From positions 1-49,105 of the forward strand of contig JAWCTJ010000004.1 in assembly GCA_038868255.1 (NCBI GenBank): a DNA stretch of 49,105 bases, given 5' to 3'. Both the position numbers and the translations under genes were made by a program. This stretch comes from DRVV01 sp038868255 (GTDB taxonomy: Archaea > Thermoproteota > Bathyarchaeia > Bathyarchaeales > Bathycorpusculaceae). Shown piece by piece: positions 42,881-49,105 of the stretch. Every line of letters begins with the position of its first letter. Positions within the stretch are counted from its first letter, which is position 1. The notes under the pieces are model-generated. The model saw only the letters and a list, made by a program, of their open reading frames with translations. It did no database searches and was not told where the DNA came from.

Positions 42881-43735
42881 ATGCCGGTGATTGAAACCAG
42901 AAACCTCACATACACATATCCAGAATCCTCAAAACCCTCAATCATAGATGTTTCCATAAGGGTGGAAAAGGGCGAATTTGTCCTGCTCACAGGCCCTAGC
43001 GGATGCGGCAAGACAACTCTTTGCCGATGCTTCAACGGGCTTATACCTCACTTCTATCACGGCAGACTGGAGGGTGAAATAACTGTTGCAGGGCTTAACG
43101 TCAAGGAGAACCCTACATATGAAATGGCTAAGCATGTGGGTCTGGTTTTCCAGAATCCTGAAAATCAGCTTTTCGCGTTGTCTGTAGAGAAAGATGTAGC
43201 ATTCGGGCTAGAGAACCTTGGAGTTCCGAGAGATGAAATCCGTAGCAGAGTGGACTGGGCTATGAAGATGACTGGCATATATGACTTAAGGGAGCGTGCA
43301 CCCTACGAGCTTTCCGGAGGACAGCAGCAGCGAGTAGCCATAGCCTCGGTTCTCGCCATGAAGCCTGACGTAATAGTGCTGGATGAGCCAACATCCTTCC
43401 TTGATCCTTTGGGTGCCAAGAAGATATTCGAAGTGATACATCAGCTCAACAGAGAACTTGGGATAACAATAGTTCTTGTTGAGCATAGGCTTGATTTGGC
43501 GGTCAAGTATGCAGATCGCATAATAATAATGCAGGATGGAAAAGTTATTTTAGACGGGGATCCTCGCAAGATTTTGGACTCTGAAGACATGCGCCTAATT
43601 GGCATCGGAATTCCGAAAGTTACGCGTCTATATCACCTTCTAAGGGCCGATGGTGTGAAACTTGGTGGAAAAATTCCCCTCTCCCCAGAGGAGATGGCTG
43701 AAAAGATAAGGGGGATACTTAAAGCCCATGATTGA
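42881..43735 (+). CDS. ecfA1: ECF transporter ATPase EcfA1
   Basis: The ABC ATPase powers an energy-coupling-factor importer of vitamins or metals. Walker A GPSGCGKTT, Q loop VFQNPENQLFA, signature LSGGQQQRVAIA, Walker B VIVLDEPTS and H loop VEHRLD are intact. The QNPENQLF form is typical of EcfA. The frame also opens at TTG 42863; ATG 42881 with GGTGGA 10 bases before it fits the family N-terminus. It overlaps ecfA2 by 8 bases. Confidence 0.94.
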   Translation: MPVIETRNLTYTYPESSKPSIIDVSIRVEKGEFVLLTGPSGCGKTTLCRCFNGLIPHFYHGRLEGEITVAGLNVKENPTYEMAKHVGLVFQNPENQLFALSVEKDVAFGLENLGVPRDEIRSRVDWAMKMTGIYDLRERAPYELSGGQQQRVAIASVLAMKPDVIVLDEPTSFLDPLGAKKIFEVIHQLNRELGITIVLVEHRLDLAVKYADRIIIMQDGKVILDGDPRKILDSEDMRLIGIGIPKVTRLYHLLRADGVKLGGKIPLSPEEMAEKIRGILKAHD

Positions 43736-44552
43736 GGTTCAGGATCTACATTTCACCTATCCAAGCGGTGTGGAAGCCCTGAGGGGTATATCCCTCAAAA
43801 TAGGTGACGGTGAGTTCGTAGCAATTATGGGAGAAAACGGAGCGGGCAAAACAACTCTCGTTAAACACTTTAATGGGCTTCTAAAACCCACTAAAGGCCG
43901 TGTCATTGTTAATGGCATAGAAACAACAAAAGTCAGCGTGGCGACGCTGGCGAGAAAAGTAGGTTTTGTCTTCCAAAACCCTGATCATCAACTTTTCGCC
44001 GAAACGGTAGAGGAGGAAATATCCTTCGCCCTTAAAAACTTCGGCTTCAGCCCAGACGTTATAGAGAAGCGAGTGACCTGGGCGCTTAATCTATTAGGGT
44101 TAACACAATATAGGAAGACTTCACCATTTATGCTCAGCGGCGGAGAAAGAAAACGCGTTGCTTTGGCTTCTGTACTAGCATGGGATCCTGAAATCTTAAT
44201 CTTAGACGAACCCACAATAGGACAGGATTACCAGCAGAAGGAAAATCTCCGCCAATTCATCATGCAGCTTAGAACTCAAGGAAAAACCGTGTTAGTGGTG
44301 ACCCATGATGTCGAGTTTGTGGCCGAATGTAATCCAAGAGTTTTACTAATGCGAAGTGGTAAACTTATCGCGGATGGAGAAGCCCGTAAAATCCTCACAG
44401 ACCCTGAAATTCTAGCGCACTCATCGATTATTCCGCCGCAGATAACTCAACTTTTCCTCGAGCTTTCAGACTTTAACTTCCCGGCGGACGTAATAGACCT
44501 TTATGAAGCCCATAAAATATTGCTAAAAGCTTTCGGAGTAACCGCAAAATGA
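43728..44552 (+). CDS. ecfA2: ECF transporter ATPase EcfA2
   Basis: The 274-aa second ATPase pairs with EcfA1. It has Walker A GENGAGKTT, Q loop VFQNPDHQLFA, signature LSGGERKRVALA, Walker B ILILDEPTIG and switch histidine VVTHD. A C-terminal ~45-residue tail follows, as in EcfA proteins that contact EcfT. Stops and starts overlap on both sides (8 bases with ecfA1, ATGA with ecfT), so the three are one translational unit. Confidence 0.94.
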   Translation: MIEVQDLHFTYPSGVEALRGISLKIGDGEFVAIMGENGAGKTTLVKHFNGLLKPTKGRVIVNGIETTKVSVATLARKVGFVFQNPDHQLFAETVEEEISFALKNFGFSPDVIEKRVTWALNLLGLTQYRKTSPFMLSGGERKRVALASVLAWDPEILILDEPTIGQDYQQKENLRQFIMQLRTQGKTVLVVTHDVEFVAECNPRVLLMRSGKLIADGEARKILTDPEILAHSSIIPPQITQLFLELSDFNFPADVIDLYEAHKILLKAFGVTAK

Positions 44553-45346
44553 GCATGTTTGATGGACTTAAGTATCGAAGGGTTTCCTCGCCAATTCATA
44601 ACTTAGATCCAAGAGTGAAATTCATATATGCCTGCACTATATTTATCATCGCCATATTGTTTTGGGAATTCATACCTCTTATGGCACTCTTCGTTGTTCA
44701 GATCCCATTTGTTATTCTAGCCCGTGTTAGGCGGGAGTGGTTACGCTCCATGAAAGGCGCCGCCTTTTTGGCATCAGTTATATTTGCCGTAAACTTAATA
44801 GTCTCTTTCATAAACTCGGGATACAGTATAACGTTCACAGCGCTTGAGTATGCCTTAGCCATGACTTTCCGATTCCTGGTACTTGTGGAATCCTTCTCCA
44901 TATTCTTTCTAACTACTTCACCTGATCATTTAGGTCTAGCCTTAGAGCAGACCCGTGTGCCCTACGAATTCTGTTTTGCCTTCACGACAGCAGTGCGCTT
45001 CGTTCCGGTGCTAGCTGAGGAAGCCCAAACCATAATGGATGCCCAGAAGGCGAGAGGCCTTGAACTGGAAAAGGGAAACTTTCTCAAGAGGATTCGAAAT
45101 TACATTCCCATACTTATACCTCTAATTGTTAGTGCCATACGGAGAAGTTTAGAACTGGCTGAAACTATGGAATCCCGAGCTTGGGGCGTATCAAAGAAGC
45201 GAACAAACCTATATGAACTGAAGCTGCATAAAAGCGACTATGTTCTATTGTCCATGGCAATTGGGCTGCTAGTAGCCGCTATTTATGTGCGTTTATACCT
45301 TTCTATACCCCGTTTGACAGAGATATTTGGATATTTAGTTCAGTAA
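44549..45346 (+). CDS. ecfT: ECF transporter transmembrane subunit EcfT
   Basis: The 265-aa membrane protein has about five to six helices (residues 25-60, 65-90, 95-125 and the C-terminal VLLSMAIGLLVAAIYV). The two cytoplasmic coupling motifs that touch the ATPases are present: QKARGLE and ESRAWGVS (an Ala-Arg-Gly type pair). It forms the shared energising module with the two ATPases. No S component (substrate binder) is next to it, so this is a group II arrangement served by distant S genes. Confidence 0.92.
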   Translation: MSMFDGLKYRRVSSPIHNLDPRVKFIYACTIFIIAILFWEFIPLMALFVVQIPFVILARVRREWLRSMKGAAFLASVIFAVNLIVSFINSGYSITFTALEYALAMTFRFLVLVESFSIFFLTTSPDHLGLALEQTRVPYEFCFAFTTAVRFVPVLAEEAQTIMDAQKARGLELEKGNFLKRIRNYIPILIPLIVSAIRRSLELAETMESRAWGVSKKRTNLYELKLHKSDYVLLSMAIGLLVAAIYVRLYLSIPRLTEIFGYLVQ

Positions 45347-45404
45347 CCGTAAGACTTTTAATTAAGGCGTTCATGTAAATGGGTCTCGCGGAGCTTGGAC
45401 CCCC

Positions 45405-46004
45405 TTGAAATGGCTAAAAGCTGCAGCAAGGGAGATAATTTCCGGAATTGAGAGATGCATCGAGGAACTTAACTCCAACGAAGTCGAGCGCTTCATTGAA
45501 TTGCTGCTTGGAGCCAGAAACAAGAAAATTTTCGTCGTAGGCATGGGAAGAAGTGGATTTGTGGGAAGAGCCTTTGCCCTCAGGCTTATGAACATAGGCT
45601 TTAACGTCTACTTTCTAGGGGAAACCATAACACCTGCTGCTGAGAAGGGCGATCTTCTCATAGCAATATCCGGAACAGGATCAACAAAAATGGTCCTAAC
45701 GGCCAGCTCGGCTGCGAAGGACATAGGCGCTACGGTTATAGCCATAACATCCTTCCCAGAATCCCCATTGGGGCAGCTAGCAGACCTAGTAGTTACCGTG
45801 AAGGGTAGAACAAAAGCAGGCTGGCCTAGGGAGGAGGATTATCTTGCAAGACAACTCATGGGTGAAAAGGAGCCTCTAACACCTCTTGGAAGTATCTTCG
45901 AGAATAATTGTATGGTTTTCCTTGACAGCCTTATAGTAGAGCTTATGCATAGGTTGGGAAGTACTGAGGAAGATTTAAGGCGGAGACATGCAACAATAGA
46001 ATAA
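45405..46004 (+). CDS. 6-phospho-3-hexuloisomerase-like SIS protein
   Basis: The 199-aa SIS-domain protein closely resembles 6-phospho-3-hexuloisomerase (PHI): FVVGMGRSGFVGRAFALRL, FLGETITPAAEKGDLLIAISGTGST, ITSFPESPLGQLAD, and PLGSIFENNCMVFLD. PHI converts hexulose-6-phosphate to fructose-6-phosphate; in archaea the reverse ribulose-monophosphate route makes pentoses. Hexulose-phosphate synthase is not in view. The start is a TTG at 45405 with GGAG about 11 bases upstream; an ATG at 45410 is out of frame. Confidence 0.85.
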   Translation: MKWLKAAAREIISGIERCIEELNSNEVERFIELLLGARNKKIFVVGMGRSGFVGRAFALRLMNIGFNVYFLGETITPAAEKGDLLIAISGTGSTKMVLTASSAAKDIGATVIAITSFPESPLGQLADLVVTVKGRTKAGWPREEDYLARQLMGEKEPLTPLGSIFENNCMVFLDSLIVELMHRLGSTEEDLRRRHATIE

Positions 46005-46021
46005 CTTTACCGTGGAGAGTG

Positions 46022-46105
46022 TTGAAAATCCGGGCTAAATGGAAAAAGAAAAGGATGAAGCGACAGAAGAAGAAGCGGGAGAAGCGAAAGGCACGTTACA
46101 AGTGA
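46022..46105 (+). CDS. rpl41e: ribosomal protein eL41
   Basis: A 27-codon gene too short for usual gene-finding. It begins at TTG 46022 with GGAG four bases upstream and encodes KIRAKWKKKRMKRQKKKREK followed by RKARYK; the RAKWKKKRMKR core is the eL41 signature. eL41 is a very basic single helix bridging the ribosomal subunits. It is 17 bases after the PHI-like gene and before the pilus ATPase. Confidence 0.9.
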   Translation: MKIRAKWKKKRMKRQKKKREKRKARYK

Positions 46106-46223
46106 TTTTGGTTTTGGGCTAATGCTTATTTAGGGGTAGTTATCCCCATTTCATATAGTTTATTAATACTCGCGATATTATCTTTTTTGAGCATAAACAG
46201 TCAAGACCCTTAAAGGGAAAAAG

Positions 46224-47774
46224 ATGGCTGAAAACCAGAAAAGCGCTGAGGAAATGGAAACCGGCGTCATAATTCACGGTAAACCAAAAAGGACAGCTAT
46301 ATTTAGGGAAGTCTACCCCATAAACGAACCCTACGTATACGCGGCTATAGTGAAAGATCCTGAAACTCAGAAAATACTCTACGAAGTTATAGAACCAACC
46401 CTGCAGAAGGATGAGCTGGAAAGGCTGAAGGAGATAAAGGCTCTCCTTATGGAAGAGGTTGACATAAGCCTAAAGGACATAGAAAGCAAAGAAAAAGCCG
46501 AAAAATATCTGAGAAAGAAAACCTTGGAAATTCTGAAGAAGTACCGCGTCAAAATCCCACAGGAATCCATTGACAAGCTGCTTTACTACGTCTCAAGGGA
46601 CTTTGTTGGCTATGGGAAAATCGACCCGCTTATGAAGGATCACTATATTGAGGATATCTCCGCAGACGGCGTGAACATTCCAATATACGTGTGGCACAGG
46701 GTCTACGAGTCACTTCCAACCAACATAGTGTTCGAAAGCGAAGAAGAACTGAACTCTTTCATAATACGTCTAGCCTACATGGCTGGCAAAAACATCTCAA
46801 TAGCCTCTCCAATTCTAGATGCCTCCCTCCCCGATGGCAGCCGTGTACAGTTAACCTATGGCAACGAGGTAACCCGCAGAGGATCAACTTTCACTATCCG
46901 CCGTTTCCGATTGGATCCGCTTACTATCTCAGACCTGATAGCCTTTAACACGCTTTCATCCGAAATGGCGGCTTATCTATGGTACATAATAGAGAACCGC
47001 GCCTCAGTGCTTGTGGCTGGCGGCATAGCCTGCGGAAAAACTACGGTGCTTAACTGCTTATCTATGTTCATAAAGCCTGAAATGAAAATCGTAAGCGTTG
47101 AGGATACTCCGGAACTCAACCTTCCCCATGAAAACTGGATACCCTCCGTAGTGCGCCTCAGCTTCGGCCGTGAAGAGTCTGGCGCAGGAAGCATAACCCT
47201 TTTTGATCTGCTTAAGGCGGCTGTTAGACAGCGTCCAGATTACATCATAGTCGGCGAAGTTAGGGGCGAAGAGGCCTACACGCTGTTTCAAGCCATGGCT
47301 ACAGGTCACCTTGGAATGTGCACAATGCACGCTGAGTCCGTGGAGGCCGTAATAAGCCGTCTAGAATCTGAACCCATGAACATTCCGAGGCCCCTTATCG
47401 CTATGACTAACGTTATAATGATCATGGCAAGAACCGAGGTGGCTGGAAGACCCGCTAGGAGGGCTACTACAACAACAGAGGTTGTCGGGCTTGATCCCGC
47501 CTCAAAAAACATCATCACCAACGATGTTTTCCGATGGAAAGCCAGAGAAGACCAGTTTGAGCATGTTGGACAAAGCTACCTACTAGAGAAGCACATGAAG
47601 AAGATGGGCCTTAAAGATGACGAGGTTAAAAGCGAACTTCAGCGCAGAAAGACTGTTCTTGAGTGGATGGTTAAGAAGGGCATCCGCAGATACTTGGATG
47701 TTGCCAGCGTGATTCGTGAGTATTATGCCAATCCTGATAGAGTTTTCCAGAGGGCGAGGATGGAGCTATATTGA
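46224..47774 (+). CDS. type IV pilus/archaellum secretion ATPase
   Basis: The 516-aa PilT/VirB11-class ATPase powers assembly of an archaeal filament. Residues ~30-225 form the N-terminal domain (VSRDFVGYGKIDPLMKDHYIEDISADG); Walker A GGIACGKTT at 266-274, Asp box VEDTPELNL, Walker B RPDYIIVGEVRGEEA at ~337-351, and His box GHLGMCTMHAES follow. It could be ArlI or a pilus ATPase; since the next two genes are separate TadB/TadC-like halves, a Tad-type pilus is more likely than an archaellum. Start ATG 46224 with AAAGGGAAAAAG just before. Confidence 0.92.
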   Translation: MAENQKSAEEMETGVIIHGKPKRTAIFREVYPINEPYVYAAIVKDPETQKILYEVIEPTLQKDELERLKEIKALLMEEVDISLKDIESKEKAEKYLRKKTLEILKKYRVKIPQESIDKLLYYVSRDFVGYGKIDPLMKDHYIEDISADGVNIPIYVWHRVYESLPTNIVFESEEELNSFIIRLAYMAGKNISIASPILDASLPDGSRVQLTYGNEVTRRGSTFTIRRFRLDPLTISDLIAFNTLSSEMAAYLWYIIENRASVLVAGGIACGKTTVLNCLSMFIKPEMKIVSVEDTPELNLPHENWIPSVVRLSFGREESGAGSITLFDLLKAAVRQRPDYIIVGEVRGEEAYTLFQAMATGHLGMCTMHAESVEAVISRLESEPMNIPRPLIAMTNVIMIMARTEVAGRPARRATTTTEVVGLDPASKNIITNDVFRWKAREDQFEHVGQSYLLEKHMKKMGLKDDEVKSELQRRKTVLEWMVKKGIRRYLDVASVIREYYANPDRVFQRARMELY

Positions 47775-48706
47775 AAGAGAAAAAAATGGCGAAAGCAAAA
47801 TTTCATAAAAAGGAGGATGCGCCCGCAAAGGCTAGTCCGCAAAATCTAGCCTACAGCCTAATCGGGCGGAGAATCAGCCGGCTTTTACCGCTTTTCCGCG
47901 ATGTTGACGTGAATTTGCAGAGGGCAGGGATTAAAATAGGCTTTAAGGTTTACGTCAGCCTAACAATTTTAACCACCGTTCTAATTTCAGCCCTAACCTT
48001 CGTAGCCGTCCCGCTGATATTACTTTTCACATTTAATTTCCCAATTATTCCCTCGTTGTTATTTGGCTTTGGCGGGGGGCTTTTCGCAACAGCTTTCACA
48101 ATTTTCGGGTTTTATTTCTACCCTGTTTATAGAGCTGACAAGCTTAAGAGAGAAATTGAAGACGAGCTTGCCTTCACGACGGGATACATGTCTATCCTTG
48201 CGAGTGCTGGCGTTCCACCGGAGAAGATATTCTATTCCCTCTCAAACCTTCCAATACCCCTAAAAGTATCGGCTGAGGCCAGGAACATTATAAGGGACAT
48301 AAGCCTTTTTGGACTAGACATAATCTCAGCTCTGGAGCTTTCCTCCAAAAGATCGCCCTCGGAAAAGTTCCGCGAGATGCTTGAAGGCCTAATCGCCACG
48401 ATACATTCTGGAAGCAGTCTCTCCGCTTATCTGAGGGAGAAGTCAAGGGAATACATGAAACTTAAAAAGATGTCCCTGCGCAAGTTTTCAGACACGCTTT
48501 CCATTCTCTCCGAATTCTACGTGGCAATTCTTGTGAGCGGTCCACTTCTTCTCATCGTAATGCTCGCAGTGATGGCTATGATGGGTGGTGGCACCATATG
48601 GATGCTAAGCCCAGAATTGCTGCTTAGCATATTAACATATGTCGGAATTCCAGTAGGCTCGATAATCTTCCTCCTAATACTGGACGCTGTTTCACCTAAA
48701 TGGTAG
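47771..48706 (+). CDS. type IV pilus platform protein, first T2SSF-domain protein
   Basis: The 311-aa membrane protein has a T2SSF domain with a basic N-terminus, about two helices near residues 55-120 (TILTTVLISALTFVAVPLILLF as separate short pieces), a cytoplasmic DELAFTTGYMSILASAGVPPEKIF segment, and two C-terminal helices (ILVSGPLLLIVMLAVMAM, VGSIIFLLIL). It anchors the pilus ATPase in the membrane. It starts at TTG 47771 overlapping the ATPase stop. Its ~310 aa is about half of a fused ArlJ and similar to TadB/TadC. Confidence 0.88.
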   Translation: MKEKKMAKAKFHKKEDAPAKASPQNLAYSLIGRRISRLLPLFRDVDVNLQRAGIKIGFKVYVSLTILTTVLISALTFVAVPLILLFTFNFPIIPSLLFGFGGGLFATAFTIFGFYFYPVYRADKLKREIEDELAFTTGYMSILASAGVPPEKIFYSLSNLPIPLKVSAEARNIIRDISLFGLDIISALELSSKRSPSEKFREMLEGLIATIHSGSSLSAYLREKSREYMKLKKMSLRKFSDTLSILSEFYVAILVSGPLLLIVMLAVMAMMGGGTIWMLSPELLLSILTYVGIPVGSIIFLLILDAVSPKW

Positions 48707-48715
48707 GAAGGGTTT

Positions 48716-49105
48716 ATGCCAAAAATAGGAAAACGGCTAAAACGATTTGCGTTCACTTTGGCGATTTTGTCAGCTGCAACTATAACAGCCGTAGGGGCTT
48801 ATCTGGCATGGGGCAGCTCTACTTTTGATGAGTTCGTCTTCTTCGCAATCACCGCTGCCATTACACCGCCCACAATCACGAACTACTTAGATCATCGCTG
48901 GAGAAGGTCCATAGATGAGCATCTCCCGGACATGTTCCGCAGCATCGTGCAGGCTCAGGAGACGGGAATGACTCTTCCAAGGGCCTTCGAGGAAGCTGCC
49001 AAGAGGGATTACGGACCCCTAACGGCTGAGCTGCGAAAAATTAACGTTCAAATATCCTGGGGGATGACGCTTGAGGAGGCACTGCTGTCCTTTGCAAGGC
49101 GCGTG
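48716..49105 (+). CDS. second T2SSF-type platform protein, partial
   Basis: ATG 48716 with TAGGAAGGG directly upstream opens a frame that runs off the window (130 codons seen). It begins MPKIGKRLKRFAFTLAILSA, with two hydrophobic segments near residues 11-30 and 40-57, then LPDMFRSIVQAQETGMTLPRAFEEAAKRDYGPL, a T2SSF-type cytoplasmic domain. It is a paralogue or partner of the preceding protein, together replacing a single two-domain ArlJ. Confidence 0.85.
   Translation, partial: MPKIGKRLKRFAFTLAILSAATITAVGAYLAWGSSTFDEFVFFAITAAITPPTITNYLDHRWRRSIDEHLPDMFRSIVQAQETGMTLPRAFEEAAKRDYGPLTAELRKINVQISWGMTLEEALLSFARRV

Noticed and set aside
46133..46147. GGGGTAGTTATCCCC as a terminator hairpin after eL41
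   Set aside because: Only four base pairs form and the T-run is over 30 bases away, so a terminator is not supported.
46224..47774. Calling the ATPase ArlI because a che cluster is near
   Set aside because: No other archaellum gene is in view and the platform protein is split; a generic pilus/archaellum ATPase name is safer.

Overview
This window is a stretch of archaeal chromosome. The evidence is archaeal in kind: TFE, the archaeal nascent-polypeptide complex protein, MBF1, SPOUT-type Trm56, prefoldin beta, ribosomal protein eL41, archaeal-type prolyl- and threonyl-tRNA synthetases, archaeal ApgM phosphoglycerate mutase, endonuclease Q, and an intron-bearing tRNA-Val. The mix of protein types (EndoQ, a NitrOD5-like small protein, tungsten aldehyde oxidoreductase, a full bacterial-style chemotaxis set) suggests a TACK archaeon, most likely Bathyarchaeia-like. 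That placement is inference and was not tested by any search. Starts are often TTG or GTG behind good Shine-Dalgarno sequences.

Layout. 1-8.3 kb is a minus-strand run: the TldD/TldE peptidase pair, a NitrOD5-like small protein, EndoQ, a decayed deoxyribosyltransferase-like gene, a DedA membrane protein, a formyl-THF cyclo-ligase-like protein, a DUF1028 protein with an in-frame stop near its N-terminus, and ApgM. proS follows on the plus strand behind a possible 11-codon leader ORF. 9.9-19 kb is again minus: AOR, ProC, alanine dehydrogenase, IlvE, ThrS, a small zinc protein, a PfkB kinase, aNAC and a PUA protein. Diverging from it at 18.95 kb is the information-processing run MBF1-HflX-Trm56-TFE-HD hydrolase-DUF2110, which ends at tRNA-Val(UAC). 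This tRNA carries a 27-nt intron at the non-canonical position 25/26.

23.4-29.6 kb is a surface-glycan region: a DUF354 GT-B protein, a left-handed beta-helix acetyltransferase, a short nucleotide-sugar dehydrogenase, a methyltransferase, a glycosyltransferase and a Wzx-like flippase. Its middle part is visibly AT-richer. 29.7-37.5 kb is one chemotaxis cluster read leftward (cheR-cheA-cheY-cheD-cheC-cheW-cheB-mcp), with a soluble receptor, a CheA lacking the CheY-docking P2 domain, a CheC with one degenerate active site, and candidate regulatory hairpins and palindromes. 37.7-40.9 kb is an Fe-S locus: SufS, an IscU/SufU-type scaffold, a highly divergent IscS-like paralogue and an unknown 89-residue protein.

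41.1-46.1 kb on the plus strand holds prefoldin beta, DUF3194, a DHH phosphoesterase, an ECF transporter energising module (two ATPases plus EcfT, no S component in view), a 6-phospho-3-hexuloisomerase-like protein and a 27-codon eL41 gene. The window ends inside a type IV pilus-like locus: a secretion ATPase followed by two separate platform proteins, an arrangement closer to Tad-type pili than to the usual single ArlJ.

The most interesting items are the tRNA-Val intron, the divergent cysteine desulfurase paralogue, the interrupted DUF1028 and deoxyribosyltransferase-like genes, the hairpin over the cheB ribosome-binding site, and the leader ORF at proS. I did not find CRISPR arrays, insertion sequences, rRNA genes or an obvious anti-phage system.
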